A stretch of 64,000 nucleotides of DNA, taken from NCBI RefSeq assembly GCF_020097135.1, contig NZ_CP083608.1, positions 1,054,001 to 1,118,000 of the forward strand, written 5' to 3'. The DNA comes from Macrococcus armenti. Its GTDB lineage: Bacteria; Bacillota; Bacilli; Staphylococcales; Staphylococcaceae. The position numbers and the translations under genes were made by a program. Below the pieces are notes generated by a model. The model had not been told where the DNA came from, did not search any database, and was given only the letters and a program-made list of their open reading frames with translations. Shown here piece after piece: positions 48,975 to 59,866 of the stretch (its first letter is position 1; each line of letters starts with the position of its first letter).

Positions 48975-50816
48975 TTAAAATTGTTTCATGCTTTGCAGTA
49001 ATAACGTTTTTAATAAAGGTTGGATAACGCTCGGAAGTTTTTCTACCCCTTCAACAAATATACAGTAATCGTTATAAATATTTTTTACAGTTGCTTTCGT
49101 ATTCTCATCAATTATGGATTGACTTAAAAATACATTAATAACATATATGTTTTCTTTTCTTAATTCTCCTACCGCATCATGTGTATCAATAATCCCATTG
49201 GATTCATAATCAAATGCAGATGGTTCACCGTCAGAGAAAACGATTAAAAACTTTTGTTTTTCCTTGCGCTGCTTAAGCATATGGCCCGCAATACGAATCG
49301 CCAAACCATCTCTATTATCTTCGCCATTATGATAGCTTACGATATTTGCGGAATATTTGTCGTTTAAAGAATGATCATAAGGTATGATATGTTCAAAGTA
49401 GTTCGGTTGTTTATATTGGTCTGAAGCAAAGCCATCTTCATTAAATGCGATGATTTCATGCTGAATCATAAGTTGCATTAATGTTTCATGGAATAATACA
49501 ATTCCTTTCATCGTCTCTTCCATTTTATCTTCCATACTAAAAGAAGCATCAACGAGTAACATAAATGTTGCATCTAACTTATAAGAAGCCTGGTCTTCTT
49601 TATAAAACACACGTTTTCTATCATCTAAAAACCACTGAGTAAGCTTTCTACTTAATTTTCCTTTACTTAAATTTGTACGTGGCGCTGTCTGTTCGTGCTC
49701 AATACTTTTATTGATTACATTTACTAAAGTTTTAATTTCCTTATTTACTTCGTCTTTATATTGATGGTAAATAGCTTTACTATTTTCTGTCTGCACACTA
49801 TTTTTCCATATAATTTCCGTATAGTAATTTTCTTCTCCGATAATGTCACTAATATCATTACCTTCAGCATCAATTTGTGGTGGTTTAGATTTACCTTTAC
49901 CCATTACCATTTCCGTTACATCATCTGAAGCATCGCCTTGTCGATCATTTTCTTTTATATTGTTACTATTAGAGCCTTCCGTTACTTCTGTTTCAAGATA
50001 TGCACCATTTTCAGTTTTGATATCTTTTTGTTTCGTCTGAACGCGCTCAGACTCACCCATATCATCAACATCCTGTTTTGCTTTATCGAGATTCGCCTTT
50101 TTATATGCTCGTGCATTCATATAAGCGTTTTTCGGAATATGATAATATTCATTAAGCATATCTTGTTTTATTACAGGTAATATTTGATAGTAGAGTTTAA
50201 GTGCCAGATTCATACTATCTTCAGAATCATCTAATGAAAATGCATCCTGCAAAGCGAGTTGAATTGTAAATGATAATTCAGGATTAAAATACGAATGAAA
50301 TGATAATGAATTCTCAAGCAATAACGCATGTTCTATTTGTAAGAATAATTCATCCGTTGGCATAGCTTTTGTTCTATAAAATTCAATCTGTCCTTCATTA
50401 TCTTTAATTTTTTCTTTTACGCGTAAATTAAAGAATTTCTTCGTGAATGGACGATTCACACGAATGAGATGCATCAACCTGAATTCTTCAATCAGCATAA
50501 ATAATTGCTGCAATAATGACTTAAATTGAACATCTTCTTCAATAATTTCTTTAACTATATCAAGATTGATATAATGAAATCCGTAAGCATGTAATACACA
50601 ATCACTTTTTAATAATTTTATGACATCTTCATCATTTCTGTGTTTCCACTTAAATGACACATTTATCGTATTTTCTACAAGGTCATAATATGCAAATTTC
50701 TGAAATCCAACTTTAACTTCATTATCTTCTAATAGAAGTTGTGCAAGGTCAGTTAATGTCATGATTAACGATGGATCAACAACTTCATCATTAAATAATA
50801 TAAATTTTTCACTCAT
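48975..50816 (-). CDS. VWA-domain protein, CobT/YojO-like
   Basis: 613-residue protein ending in a von Willebrand A domain. The metal-dependent adhesion motif DASFSMED begins near residue 428, followed by FSDGEPSAFD. The middle section is acidic and low complexity. It is paired with the AAA ATPase gene just upstream by a 1-base overlap (TGATG). MoxR-type ATPase plus VWA pairs act as chaperone or chelatase-like assemblies; B. subtilis YojN-YojO is the counterpart. No cobalamin genes are nearby, so the cobalt-chelatase label of some databases is misleading. Confidence 0.85.
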   Translation of the reverse strand: MSEKFILFNDEVVDPSLIMTLTDLAQLLLEDNEVKVGFQKFAYYDLVENTINVSFKWKHRNDEDVIKLLKSDCVLHAYGFHYINLDIVKEIIEEDVQFKSLLQQLFMLIEEFRLMHLIRVNRPFTKKFFNLRVKEKIKDNEGQIEFYRTKAMPTDELFLQIEHALLLENSLSFHSYFNPELSFTIQLALQDAFSLDDSEDSMNLALKLYYQILPVIKQDMLNEYYHIPKNAYMNARAYKKANLDKAKQDVDDMGESERVQTKQKDIKTENGAYLETEVTEGSNSNNIKENDRQGDASDDVTEMVMGKGKSKPPQIDAEGNDISDIIGEENYYTEIIWKNSVQTENSKAIYHQYKDEVNKEIKTLVNVINKSIEHEQTAPRTNLSKGKLSRKLTQWFLDDRKRVFYKEDQASYKLDATFMLLVDASFSMEDKMEETMKGIVLFHETLMQLMIQHEIIAFNEDGFASDQYKQPNYFEHIIPYDHSLNDKYSANIVSYHNGEDNRDGLAIRIAGHMLKQRKEKQKFLIVFSDGEPSAFDYESNGIIDTHDAVGELRKENIYVINVFLSQSIIDENTKATVKNIYNDYCIFVEGVEKLPSVIQPLLKTLLLQSMKQF

Positions 50817-51598
50817 CAGAAATTCAATTCCATAGCATTAATGATTGCATTTTGTTCACGCTCGTCATCAAGCTTATCGATAATAGCACGTTTTGCAGCA
50901 CGCTCAACAGGCATAATCGTTGTTAAATCACAAAAATCTAGTAAAGCACGTATAGAACTTGCTTCCTCACTAATTTGACCTTGACTTGCCATCGTAATTA
51001 AGTCGCGATTAAATTTAATAATTTGATTGATGAGCTGCTCATCTGAAATTAACGTTTGTTCTTTTATAACAGTTTTTAATATTTCACCTGAAATATATTC
51101 CATATCAATTACAACAAATCGATTTTTTAATGCTTCATTCATCGGCAATGTACCAACATACCCAACATTAATCGCCGCGATAACTTTAAAGTTATCGTGT
51201 GCTTTAATCACTTCACCAGTGAATGGGTTCGTCACTGTTCTTCTGTAATCCAGCACACCATTTAATATCGGCAATGTTTCTGGTTTAGCCATATTAATTT
51301 CATCAATATATAATATATTTCCTTCACGCATCGCTTCAATAACTGGGCCATCAACAAAAATAATCTGACTTTCACCATTAATATTTTCTATAGTTTTATA
51401 TCCTAGTAAACTTTCAGCATCTAAATCAACAGAACAGTTAATACTGTTCATTTTTAAGTTTAATTCGTGACTTAAAGTTTCAGCTAATTTTGTTTTTCCT
51501 GATCCAGTTGGGCCCTTTAGTAACACGTTTTTCTTTAGATTAAGCATTCCAAGCGCATCATTCAATACACTTTTATCATTATTTTGATATTTTATCAT
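50816..51598 (-). CDS. MoxR-type AAA+ ATPase, YojN-like
   Basis: 260-residue AAA+ ATPase. Walker A is [15 protein letters not shown], Walker [11 protein letters not shown], and sensor and arginine-finger regions follow ([19 protein letters not shown]). The ATG at 51598 follows AAAGGA at 8 bases; the frame can be read from 51619 but that start precedes the site. It is coupled to the VWA gene. The target of the pair is unknown. Confidence 0.87.
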   Translation of the reverse strand: MIKYQNNDKSVLNDALGMLNLKKNVLLKGPTGSGKTKLAETLSHELNLKMNSINCSVDLDAESLLGYKTIENINGESQIIFVDGPVIEAMREGNILYIDEINMAKPETLPILNGVLDYRRTVTNPFTGEVIKAHDNFKVIAAINVGYVGTLPMNEALKNRFVVIDMEYISGEILKTVIKEQTLISDEQLINQIIKFNRDLITMASQGQISEEASSIRALLDFCDLTTIMPVERAAKRAIIDKLDDEREQNAIINAMELNF

Positions 51599-51625
51599 TC
51601 CTGACATCCTTTCAATCATCTCATA

Positions 51626-51653
51626 AAAAATAGAGGATTTAGCATCCTCTATT
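51626..51653 (-). terminator. Terminator after the DUF6501 gene
   Basis: ATAGAGGAT / ATCCTCTAT with a 5-base loop, and TTTTT on the minus strand. It separates the small gene from the ATPase-VWA pair. Confidence 0.8.
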
Positions 51654-51753
51654 ATACTATATTGTATTATTAAGATAAACGAACCTGTTTAATTTATTAA
51701 ACCTATAAGTCTTTAGTAATTACAATCTGTATTAAAAAAATATTAAAACTGTA

Positions 51754-51957
51754 TTATAGTTCCTTAAAATATGATTTATAATATCCACCGATTTTACCAC
51801 TATTGTCTTTTATTTGATAATATTCTTCGGTTTCATTTACAACATCATATACTTTGCCAATCGTAAGCATGCTATCAACTTTATATTTTTTTGCATCAAC
51901 ATTTATAACTTCTACTTGTTTAATTGCATTTTTGTTTAGCCATTCTTCATGTAACAT
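51754..51957 (-). CDS. Small DUF6501-like protein
   Basis: 67-residue protein MLHEEWLNKNAIKQVEV... with the pattern VGKVYDV-type strand followed by DNSGKIGGYYKSYF, matching small conserved staphylococcal proteins annotated DUF6501. It looks like an SH3-type barrel. The ATG at 51957 follows AAGGAG; the longer frame to 52017 overlaps the VOC gene. The start lies 16 bases after the VOC stop, so the two may be an operon. Confidence 0.75.
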   Translation of the reverse strand: MLHEEWLNKNAIKQVEVINVDAKKYKVDSMLTIGKVYDVVNETEEYYQIKDNSGKIGGYYKSYFKEL

Positions 51958-51973
51958 ATAAAAAAACTCCTTT

Positions 51974-52822
51974 TTATTTGAAATGCGTTTCTGTACTGAT
52001 TTCAAAGATGATGCCACTTAAATCCTTGATAAAAATCGTTTCATAATATTTACGATCACTAATTTTTGAATGTGGAATATTCACTTCTTCTAACTTCTGC
52101 TTAAACGATGCTAACGCTTCACGAGACACCGTGAATGCTACTTGTTCAATATTTAATGCTTTACTTTTTTCTGTTCTCTCATATGGTATCATATGAATTT
52201 CTCCACCGTTCCCTCCAAGTCCCGATTGAAGAACTTGCACTTCCTTATTAAAGGACGGTAACATATATCGCGTAGCTGGAGATAAATTTAACACTTGCGT
52301 TAATAAACTTGCAGTCAACATTACATTGCTTAATTTAAGAAATACGGGGCCGAGACCAAGTATTTGATGTAGCGCATCTACAGCGCTATCGGGTGTTGGC
52401 TCACCTAACGGAATACCATTGTTTAATTCATCAGAAATTAAATATACTTTACGACCATCACAATCATAAAACGGCAATGCATGCTTTCCATTTATTTTGA
52501 TGACAGTTTCGTACTTGACATTTGCAGCATCAAATCTCTGTTTAAATACATATAAACTGTAATCGGTTGGAACTCTGAATGAGTATGCATATATTTCGTC
52601 ACTACAATCTTCAATTGTAAATGGATTTGCCACCTCGAGTACTGATAAAAGTGTGCCCGCATTCCCATTATTATCTCCGAAATATAAATGCTTCATTGCA
52701 TCATTTTCAATATTCATACTTTCCTTAATAAGTTTAAGACCTAGCAATTTATTATAGAAATTATAAAACCTTTGTATATCATGTGTTGCTACTGTTACAT
52801 GATGTAAACCAATCGTCTCCAT
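51974..52822 (-). CDS. VOC superfamily ring-cleaving dioxygenase-like protein
   Basis: 282-residue protein with two vicinal-oxygen-chelate modules, resembling MhqO/MhqA-type putative ring-cleaving dioxygenases that respond to quinone and electrophile stress. Metal-ligand positions are HHVTVATHD at the N-terminus and GEIHMIPYE and FEIST in the second half. The start is the ATG at 52822 behind GGAGG; a TTG at 52834 overlaps that site. The substrate is not determined. Confidence 0.82.
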   Translation of the reverse strand: METIGLHHVTVATHDIQRFYNFYNKLLGLKLIKESMNIENDAMKHLYFGDNNGNAGTLLSVLEVANPFTIEDCSDEIYAYSFRVPTDYSLYVFKQRFDAANVKYETVIKINGKHALPFYDCDGRKVYLISDELNNGIPLGEPTPDSAVDALHQILGLGPVFLKLSNVMLTASLLTQVLNLSPATRYMLPSFNKEVQVLQSGLGGNGGEIHMIPYERTEKSKALNIEQVAFTVSREALASFKQKLEEVNIPHSKISDRKYYETIFIKDLSGIIFEISTETHFK

Positions 52823-52840
52823 ATATGCCTCCAAAAAATA

Positions 52841-52876
52841 AGTCCACTATACATATTATACAATGTATAGTGGACT
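52841..52876 (-). terminator. Terminator after odhB
   Basis: 14-bp perfect stem AGTCCACTATACAT and its complement, with an 8-base loop and TTATTTTTT on the minus strand. Confidence 0.9.
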
Positions 52877-52890
52877 GTCGTAAATCAATA

Positions 52891-54123
52891 TTAGCTTTCA
52901 AGCAATAAATCTTCAGGGCTTTCAATTAATTCTTTAACTGTTTTTAAGAATCCAACTGCTTCTTTACCATCAATGATTCTATGGTCATAACTTAATGCAA
53001 TATACATCATTGGACGATTTTCCATTCTTTCTTTATCAATTGCTACAGGTCGTGTAACGATTGAATGCATACCTAAAATTGCAGCTTGAGTTCCATTGAT
53101 AATTGGCGTTGACATTAATGATCCGAATACACCACCATTTGTGATTGTAAATGAACCACCCATCATGTCATCTAATGCTAATTTCTTATCTCTTGCTTTA
53201 ACAGCAAGCTCATAAATACTTCCTTCAATTTCAGCGAAGTTTTTCTTATCGCAGTCACGAACAACAGGAACAACTAGACCTTCTTCAGTAGAAACAGCTA
53301 CACCAATATCATAAAATTGTTTTAAAATTAAGTCGTCTCCATCAATTTCAGCGTTAACAGCTGGGTATTTTTTAAGTGCTGCAACTACTGCTTTCGTAAA
53401 GAAAGACATAAATCCAAGACGTGTACCGTTATGATCTTCCTGGAACTTATCCTTTTTGCGTTTACGTAATTCCATAACATTTGTCATATCAACTTCATTA
53501 AATGTAGTTAACATTGCTGTATTATTAGAAACTTCTATTAATTTTTTTGCAATTGTCTGACGACGACGTGACATTTTTTCACGAACGACTGGTTTTGCCG
53601 GATTTGATTCTGCTTGTTTTTTTGTTTCTGTTTTTTGTGCTGGAGCAGGTGCCGGTTGAGATTGTGCATTTTTAACGTCATGTGAACGAATAAGTCCTCT
53701 AGGATCTTTACTGTTTACCTCACTTAAATCAATACCGTTTTCACGTGCATAACGTCTTGCAGATGGTGTAGCAACAATACGTTCAGATTTAATTTCAGCA
53801 GTTTCCTGAACTTGTACTTCTTTTTTCTCTTCAGTTTGTACAGGTGCTGCTGTATCTTTTTCAGCTGGTTTGCTTGATGGTGCTGCACCACCTGCCTCAA
53901 CGATCGCAATAACTGAACCAACTTCAACAGTGTCTCCTTCAGCAGCTTTTAATTCCGTAACAACACCTGCTTCTTCTGAAATTACTTCAACGTTTACTTT
54001 ATCTGTTTCAAGTTCAACGATGTTCTCGCCCTTTTCAACGCTATCTCCTACTTGTTTAAACCATGTTGAGATCGTACCTTCTGTTATTGATTCTGCTAAT
54101 TCTGGAACTCTGATTTCAGCCAA
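52891..54123 (-). CDS. odhB: Dihydrolipoyl succinyltransferase, E2 of 2-oxoglutarate dehydrogenase
   Basis: 410-residue E2 component. The lipoyl domain (1-76) carries Lys42 in [10 protein letters not shown] Pro/Ala/Gln-rich linker is followed by a peripheral-subunit-binding domain ([17 protein letters not shown], about residue 122) and the catalytic core with active-site His381 in SYDHRIIDG. It transfers the succinyl group to CoA. It follows odhA after 13 bases, in the same order as staphylococci, and ends at a strong terminator. Confidence 0.95.
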   Translation of the reverse strand: MAEIRVPELAESITEGTISTWFKQVGDSVEKGENIVELETDKVNVEVISEEAGVVTELKAAEGDTVEVGSVIAIVEAGGAAPSSKPAEKDTAAPVQTEEKKEVQVQETAEIKSERIVATPSARRYARENGIDLSEVNSKDPRGLIRSHDVKNAQSQPAPAPAQKTETKKQAESNPAKPVVREKMSRRRQTIAKKLIEVSNNTAMLTTFNEVDMTNVMELRKRKKDKFQEDHNGTRLGFMSFFTKAVVAALKKYPAVNAEIDGDDLILKQFYDIGVAVSTEEGLVVPVVRDCDKKNFAEIEGSIYELAVKARDKKLALDDMMGGSFTITNGGVFGSLMSTPIINGTQAAILGMHSIVTRPVAIDKERMENRPMMYIALSYDHRIIDGKEAVGFLKTVKELIESPEDLLLES

Positions 54124-54136
54124 TTTAATTTCCCCC

Positions 54137-56914
54137 TTAAATGTTTAACGCTTCGCTAATAAGCTTTGATTGTACAATTTTATGGATTTCGTTATCGCCT
54201 TCTGCCGGAGCTGCACGATGTGGACGTCCATAGTAAGCTAATTTTACTTTTTCAGGCTTAATTTCATTTAATAACGGATAAATATAATGCCATGACCCTT
54301 GATTTTGTGGTTCTTCCTGAACAAAACCGATTTCAGATAAACCTTTAATATCATCAATAATTGCCTTAATGTCTTCTTTCGGGAATGGATATATTTGTTC
54401 CAATCTGATGACATGAATTTCATCATTTGGATTTTTCGATAATTCTGTCATGAGATCAACTGCAACTTTACCACTTGCAATTAATAACTTTTTAACTTTT
54501 GTTTTCTTATACTGATTTGAAATAATTGCTTTAAATCCACCTTCAGTGAATTTATCAATTGTATCTGATACGAAATTGTTACGTAATAAGCTCTTTGGAC
54601 TCATTACGATTAAAGGACGCATCTTATCAGTACCTAAATAATGTGCTTGTCGTCTTAATAAATGGAAGTAGTTTGCTGAGCTAGTTAAGTTTGCGACAGT
54701 CCAATTGTTTTCAGCTGCAAGTTGTAGAAAACGCTCTAACCTTGCCGAAGAGTGCTCAGGACCCTGACCTTCAAATGCATGCGGTAATAATACCGTTAAA
54801 CCACTCTTTTCTCCCCATTTCGCTTCAGCACTACTAATGAAGTTATCAAAAATCATTTGTGCCATATTCGCAAAGTCACCATATTGTGCTTCCCAAACTG
54901 CTAAAGCTTGATGATTCTGTAAGTTATAACCATATTCAAAGCCAACTACAGCTGCTTCTGATAATGGTGAGTTATGAATATCAAATGAACTTTTCGCACC
55001 TTCAATATTTTGAAGTGGGACATATTGTACACCATTTTCAACATCGTGTAATAATGCATGGCGATGTGCGAATGTTCCACGTTCTGCATCCTGTCCAGTA
55101 TGACGTACTGGATTACCATCCTGAATGATTGTTCCATATGCTAATAACTCTGCATGTCCCCAGTCGACTAATCCATCTTTTGTAAATGGGTCGTTACGTC
55201 TTTCAAGAATCTTCTGAAGCTTGTTAAACACAGTAAATCCTTCTGGTGTCGTCAGCATATTGTCATTAAGCGTTTTTAATCTTTCAAGTGAAACACCCGT
55301 ATCGATTTTGTCATATCCCGTTTCTACTGTTTGTGGCATTTTCATGTCACTATCAGTATTAACTGTAGATTTATCAATTCTATCATGTGCCTGGCTTAGT
55401 TTTTCATTCACTTCTTCAAATATTGCATTCATTTCTTGTTCTGTAATTACAGATGCTTCAACGAGTGATTTACCGTAAAGTAGTTCAATACTCGGATGAC
55501 CTTTAACTTCTTTATATAACATTGGATTTGTTACAGTCGGCTCATCCATTTCATTATGTCCATAACGACGGTATCCAACGAGATCGATAACAAAATCCTT
55601 ATTGAATTTCTGACGATACTGCATCGCTAATTCTACTGCTTCAATACAAGCCTCAAGATCATCTGCATTTACATGAATGATTGGCAAATCATAACCTTTG
55701 GCAACGTCTGTAGCATAAGTCGTTGAACGTGAATCATAAGGCTCTGTAGTAAATCCTACTCGGTTATTCGTAATGATGTGGATAGAACCACCAACCGAAT
55801 ATCCATCTAAGTTACTCAAGTTCATACTTTCAAAGTTAATCCCTTGTCCAGGAAAGGCTGCATCACCATGAATTAAAATTGCTAATGCTTTATTAAAGTC
55901 CTGAACTGGTTTGTTAACGCCTTCAGTCACTTCTTGAACTGCTCTCGTTTTACCTAAAACGACAGGTGCAACGATTTCAAGATGTGAAGGGTTATTTGCT
56001 AACGAAATCATCTGTTTGTTACCAAAACGTTCAGTGATTTTAGTACCACCTAAATGATACTTAACATCTCCAGTCCAGCCTTTTGTTACTACGAGAGAAC
56101 CATCTTCTGGTAAAAACTTCATAGGATCTGTATGCATGAATTCTGAAAGCATCATTTCATATGGTTTTTCAAGAATATGTGTTAATACGTTCAGGCGGCC
56201 ACGGTGCGCCATTCCAATTTCAATATCAGAAATGTTATTTTCATTAGAAATTTTAATAATTTGTTCAAGCATTGGTACTAATGCATCAACGCCCTCAATA
56301 GAAAAACGTTTTGCGCCAACAAAATTTTTATGAATGTACTTTTCAAATCCTTCAACACGCGCAACACTTTTTAAAAGTTCAATTCGCTCTTCAGTTGAAA
56401 AGTCACGTTTAACATTACTTTCTATTGTAGTTTTTAACCATTCACGCTCTTCAGTATTATTAATGTGAGAAACTTCATAAGCGATAGGTCCTTGATATGT
56501 CTGCTGCATTTCAGTAATTGCTTCAAATGCGTTTGACAATCTTTCACCGTAATGGTCAGAAACTAGAGATGCCGGTAACTGTTTCAAAACTTCTTCAGTT
56601 AAGTTGAAATCTTCAAGTGTTAATTTAATTTGCTGATCACGCTTAGGTTTATATAAAGGATATATATCTGCCTTTAAATGCCCATATTGCCTGATATTAT
56701 CAACTAGCCTCATTAAGTTTTTAACGACTGTTGCATCAGCATTACTTACCCCTTTTAAGTTGCTGTTCCCACTTTGAATGTTTGAAAACAGTACTTGTAG
56801 TTCATCAGAGACTGATGATGGATCATTTTGATATTCATCAAACATTTCAAGAAGAATTCCTAAATTTGTACCAAATCTAGGAGGTGCTTCCTCTAGGTTT
56901 TTACCTTTTGTCAT
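54137..56914 (-). CDS. odhA: 2-oxoglutarate dehydrogenase E1
   Basis: 925-residue thiamine-diphosphate-dependent E1 that decarboxylates 2-oxoglutarate in the TCA cycle. Visible motifs are [42 protein letters not shown] and [11 protein letters not shown], which contribute to cofactor binding, and [16 protein letters not shown] in the transketolase-like second domain. The ATG at 56914 is preceded by GGAGGGTGG; an ATG 15 bases earlier overlaps that site. A candidate CcpA site lies upstream. Confidence 0.95.
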   Translation of the reverse strand: MTKGKNLEEAPPRFGTNLGILLEMFDEYQNDPSSVSDELQVLFSNIQSGNSNLKGVSNADATVVKNLMRLVDNIRQYGHLKADIYPLYKPKRDQQIKLTLEDFNLTEEVLKQLPASLVSDHYGERLSNAFEAITEMQQTYQGPIAYEVSHINNTEEREWLKTTIESNVKRDFSTEERIELLKSVARVEGFEKYIHKNFVGAKRFSIEGVDALVPMLEQIIKISNENNISDIEIGMAHRGRLNVLTHILEKPYEMMLSEFMHTDPMKFLPEDGSLVVTKGWTGDVKYHLGGTKITERFGNKQMISLANNPSHLEIVAPVVLGKTRAVQEVTEGVNKPVQDFNKALAILIHGDAAFPGQGINFESMNLSNLDGYSVGGSIHIITNNRVGFTTEPYDSRSTTYATDVAKGYDLPIIHVNADDLEACIEAVELAMQYRQKFNKDFVIDLVGYRRYGHNEMDEPTVTNPMLYKEVKGHPSIELLYGKSLVEASVITEQEMNAIFEEVNEKLSQAHDRIDKSTVNTDSDMKMPQTVETGYDKIDTGVSLERLKTLNDNMLTTPEGFTVFNKLQKILERRNDPFTKDGLVDWGHAELLAYGTIIQDGNPVRHTGQDAERGTFAHRHALLHDVENGVQYVPLQNIEGAKSSFDIHNSPLSEAAVVGFEYGYNLQNHQALAVWEAQYGDFANMAQMIFDNFISSAEAKWGEKSGLTVLLPHAFEGQGPEHSSARLERFLQLAAENNWTVANLTSSANYFHLLRRQAHYLGTDKMRPLIVMSPKSLLRNNFVSDTIDKFTEGGFKAIISNQYKKTKVKKLLIASGKVAVDLMTELSKNPNDEIHVIRLEQIYPFPKEDIKAIIDDIKGLSEIGFVQEEPQNQGSWHYIYPLLNEIKPEKVKLAYYGRPHRAAPAEGDNEIHKIVQSKLISEALNI

Positions 56915-56936
56915 GGTTCCACCCTCCATTTTTTAT

Positions 56937-56950
56937 AAAACGTTTACATT
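56937..56950 (-). promoter_or_regulatory. Candidate CcpA (cre) site upstream of odhA
   Basis: Minus-strand TGTAAACGTTTTAT resembles the cre consensus TGWAANCGNTNWCA with mismatches only at the last positions. It lies 23 bases upstream of the odhA start codon, where binding would block expression. Fits carbon repression of the TCA cycle, but short sites are easily found by chance. Confidence 0.4.
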
Positions 56951-57008
56951 TTTATTTTAACAAAGCAAAGTATGAAATTAAAGAGGTAAAACATAACTTT
57001 GTGAAATA

Positions 57009-58379
57009 TTATGGCCTAGATGGAAATTGAATAATCACTTTAGTAAAAACATCTACTTCACTCTCTATTCTTACATTCCCAGAATAAGATTCTATAAGTT
57101 TCTTTGCAATGGATAAACCGAGCCCATTACCGCCTTTCGTTCGTGCTCTAGATTTATCAACGCGGTAAAACCGATCAAATATATTATTAAGGTCATGTTT
57201 TGGAATGCCTTCTCCATTATCAATGATTTCAATTTGAATCATCTTGCTTTTTTTACTAGTCCTGATTGTAATATGTTTATTCGTTTGATCATACTTAATT
57301 GCATTATCCAGGAAAATCGTTAATATTTGTTCAAAATGATATCTGTTTATAATTAATTCTATTTTGTCCAGCGCACTATGAAATTCAAAATTATAATCCG
57401 GCTTTAATTGAGAAAAAGCATTCATTCTGGATTTTATTTCCCCATTTATATCAATCGCTTCTATATTTGATTGGTCAACATATGAAAGGTCTTTCGACAA
57501 TATTAACAACTCTTCAACGAGTTTATTAATACGATTCATCTCCTCTATAGAAATCGAGAGTGATTCTTCTAATATATCTGGATTATGCTTACCCCATCGT
57601 TTAATTAAATTAAGGTGCCCATTAATAATTTGTAACGGAGTTCTTAATTCATGTGATGCATCTTCAACAAACTGTTTTTGCTGATCAAAAGATTGTTCAA
57701 GTTGGGACATCATACTATTAAACGTATGAATTAAATCATTCGTTTCATTGTATTGTGTTTCAAGTTGCAACTTTTTCTGAAAGCCGTCACGTTTAATTTG
57801 CTGCATTTTTAAAGCAATCATTCTGATTGGTTTAGTAATCTGTCCAGAAAAAATATAACTTAATAAAGCAGTTAAAAGTAATCCCATCAAGCTTGAAAAA
57901 GTACTGATTATAATTAAAAATTCGATTATATTATTATAATTGGATAGTGAGTGCACTAATACTAAGTAACCATTAAAGTTGGCATTTCTAAATGGTGTGT
58001 AAATGGTAACATATGATTTATCATGATACCTTTCATCCCGTATAACACTTTTAGTTGTTGGATTAAATTTTACATCCACAGGATTAAGTGCATCTCCACT
58101 TATTTTAAATATTTCATCACCTTTTCTATTGAAATAAATTAAAGTATCTTCTTTCGGAAGTGCTTTAACAATATCCTCTACTTTTAATTCTGCAATGTTG
58201 CGCGACTCTAATATAACTGATATATCAGATAAATTTTTGTAAGCACTCTTTTCTTCATGTTCTTTCTGATAAACACTAATGAGGAAGATAATTAAGCAGC
58301 TAAACAACATAAAAACTACAAACGATATTGTTGTAGTCAGTAACATCCATTTAATTCGAAGAGATTGAGGTTTAATCAT
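57009..58379 (-). CDS. arlS: Sensor histidine kinase ArlS
   Basis: 456-residue membrane histidine kinase: TM1 (about 13-34), extracytoplasmic sensor (35-155), TM2 (156-178), HAMP, dimerisation domain with phosphorylated His243 in [11 protein letters not shown], and ATPase domain with DNAIKYD, DNGEGIP and GGNGLGLSI. Together with ArlR it controls adhesion, autolysis and virulence genes in S. aureus. The ATG overlaps the arlR stop (ATGA). Synteny with odhA supports the ArlS name. Confidence 0.93.
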   Translation of the reverse strand: MIKPQSLRIKWMLLTTTISFVVFMLFSCLIIFLISVYQKEHEEKSAYKNLSDISVILESRNIAELKVEDIVKALPKEDTLIYFNRKGDEIFKISGDALNPVDVKFNPTTKSVIRDERYHDKSYVTIYTPFRNANFNGYLVLVHSLSNYNNIIEFLIIISTFSSLMGLLLTALLSYIFSGQITKPIRMIALKMQQIKRDGFQKKLQLETQYNETNDLIHTFNSMMSQLEQSFDQQKQFVEDASHELRTPLQIINGHLNLIKRWGKHNPDILEESLSISIEEMNRINKLVEELLILSKDLSYVDQSNIEAIDINGEIKSRMNAFSQLKPDYNFEFHSALDKIELIINRYHFEQILTIFLDNAIKYDQTNKHITIRTSKKSKMIQIEIIDNGEGIPKHDLNNIFDRFYRVDKSRARTKGGNGLGLSIAKKLIESYSGNVRIESEVDVFTKVIIQFPSRP

Positions 58380-59041
58380 CGTATTACATACCCTACGCCT
58401 CTCACAGTTTCAATACGTTTATGATAACCGACTGGCTTTAACTTATTTCTTAAATAGCGAATATATACATCTACAACATTTGTTTCCACTTCGCTATCAA
58501 AGCCCCATATTGTAGTTAATATCATTTCTCGTGTCATGACGTGATTTTTATTTGCTGCAAGTAATCTCAGTAACTCAAATTCTGTCTTCGTAAGCTCAAG
58601 TGGTTGACCTTCAAAAGATACAGTAAATGCCTCCTGGTTAATTTCAAGTTCACCAATGTACAATATATTATCTTGTTCCTGATGATTTCGACGCAATAAT
58701 GCACGTAACCTTGCAAGTAATTCTTCTATATCAAATGGCTTTACAATGTAATCATCAGCACCATAATCCAGTCCTTTAACTTTATCAACCGTATCTCCTT
58801 TTGCAGTTATCATGATGATTGGGGTGTTCTTCTCATTGCGAATTTTTTTACACACTTCTAATCCACTTAACTTCGGTAGCATTAGATCTAGTAATATACA
58901 GGAATATGAGCCATTAAGCGCTTCATTTAATCCACTTTCACCGTCATATACTACCGTGACATCATACTGCTCATAAACAAGTTCTAATTCTATAAATCGA
59001 GCGAGATTCACTTCATCCTCTACAACTAGAATTCGTTTCAT
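58376..59041 (-). CDS. arlR: Response regulator ArlR
   Basis: 221-residue OmpR/PhoB-type regulator. Receiver domain 1-120 with acidic pocket VVEDE and phospho-acceptor Asp52 in LLDLMLP, and Lys in VKPF. Winged-helix DNA-binding domain 125-221 ([38 protein letters not shown]). The length agrees with S. aureus ArlR (219). It begins 11 bases after the GNAT gene, so arlRS is probably also transcribed from upstream. Confidence 0.94.
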   Translation of the reverse strand: MKRILVVEDEVNLARFIELELVYEQYDVTVVYDGESGLNEALNGSYSCILLDLMLPKLSGLEVCKKIRNEKNTPIIMITAKGDTVDKVKGLDYGADDYIVKPFDIEELLARLRALLRRNHQEQDNILYIGELEINQEAFTVSFEGQPLELTKTEFELLRLLAANKNHVMTREMILTTIWGFDSEVETNVVDVYIRYLRNKLKPVGYHKRIETVRGVGYVIR

Positions 59042-59052
59042 ATAGACACTTC

Positions 59053-59649
59053 CTATTTATTATATTTCTGTTGAATCTCAAGAATTTTTTTCTTCACATC
59101 CGGCCATTCATCATCAATTACAGAATATATAATTAAATTACGGCGCACGCCATGTAAATTACGTTCCTTTCGTATTACGCCTTCTTTCTGAAAACCCAGA
59201 CGTTCTATTGCACGGTTTGAGCGCTCATTTCTTTCATCAGCCTTTATTTGAACTCTAACCATATTTAAAGTTTCAAAACAGAATTCAAGAAGTAAATATT
59301 TACTATCTGTGTTTACAAATGTTTTCTGTGCTTTAACACCAAACCATGTCGTACCTATTTCACATGCATTATTATCATAATCAATATCTTTTATTCTTGT
59401 TGAACCTACGACTTCATTTGTCTCTTTTAAGACTACGATAAAAGGTATGGTTTTTAAGGTTTCTCGTAAATGAATCGCATCAATGACCCACTGCTCCATC
59501 AGATCCATATTTGTCGCTTGAAATAGCATATAACTCCATATTGATTCATGGTTAATCTCGTGCAAATCTTTCGCATGTTCAATTTGCATTGGAATGAGTT
59601 TAATTCTGTCGTTTTCAAGTACAAGTGATTCAAAAGTATGTAAGCTCAA
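59053..59649 (-). CDS. GNAT family acetyltransferase (RimJ/RimL-like)
   Basis: 198-residue acetyltransferase of the RimL-like group that modifies protein N-termini or small amines. Typical segments are [45 protein letters not shown] and [22 protein letters not shown]. It sits between the sRNA locus and arlR, 11 bases from arlR, so it may be the first gene of an arl operon. Substrate unknown. Confidence 0.85.
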   Translation of the reverse strand: MSLHTFESLVLENDRIKLIPMQIEHAKDLHEINHESIWSYMLFQATNMDLMEQWVIDAIHLRETLKTIPFIVVLKETNEVVGSTRIKDIDYDNNACEIGTTWFGVKAQKTFVNTDSKYLLLEFCFETLNMVRVQIKADERNERSNRAIERLGFQKEGVIRKERNLHGVRRNLIIYSVIDDEWPDVKKKILEIQQKYNK

Positions 59650-59732
59650 TTCTATTATCTCTTATCATTTATTTATAAAAAAATCATACCACAATTCCTT
59701 AATTTTTATCTATATTTAAGAATTGTTCATAC

Positions 59733-59832
59733 AAAAAAGCACCTGACCGGGCAAGTCAGATGCTAATGGGCATAAAAGGGGGGTGAAAATGCTCATCAGA
59801 GGGGGAACTCTTGTAAATGAGAATCATTTTCA
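59733..59832 (-). ncRNA. isrR: Fur-regulated sRNA, IsrR homologue
   Basis: Predicted transcript of about 100 bases on the minus strand in the pgpB-arlR interval, the location of IsrR in S. aureus. It has two single-stranded C-tracts (CCCCC at 59801-59805, CCCCCC at 59778-59783) and a third CCCG in the terminator loop. The 3' hairpin is GCATCTGAC / GTCAGGTGC (59739-59763) followed by six T. No ORF with a ribosome-binding site is evident. C-tracts like these pair with Shine-Dalgarno sequences of iron-using enzymes in S. aureus. It is shorter than the S. aureus RNA (about 174 bases). Confidence 0.82.
59739..59763 (-). terminator. Terminator of the sRNA
   Basis: Stem GCACCTGAC / GTCAGATGC on the plus strand (one G-U in the RNA) with a C-rich loop. 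The T-run is at 59733-59738 on the minus strand. Confidence 0.85.
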
Positions 59833-59866
59833 TTTATTATTATACCTTATTGAGAACGATTGTCAA
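59818..59866 (-). promoter_or_regulatory. Promoter of the sRNA with two Fur boxes
   Basis: Minus-strand TTGACA (59861-59866), 16 bases, TATAAT (59839-59844). Fur box 1 (59818-59832) reads TGAGAATCATTTTCA, two mismatches from TGATAATNATTATCA. Fur box 2 (59851-59865) reads TGAGAACGATTGTCA, three mismatches, and overlaps the -35. The promoter lies partly inside the pgpB 3' end. Confidence 0.85.

Noticed and set aside
48975-51598. Cobalt chelatase (CobS/CobT) for cobalamin synthesis
   Set aside because: There are no other cobalamin genes, and the pair fits the MoxR/VWA YojN-YojO type.
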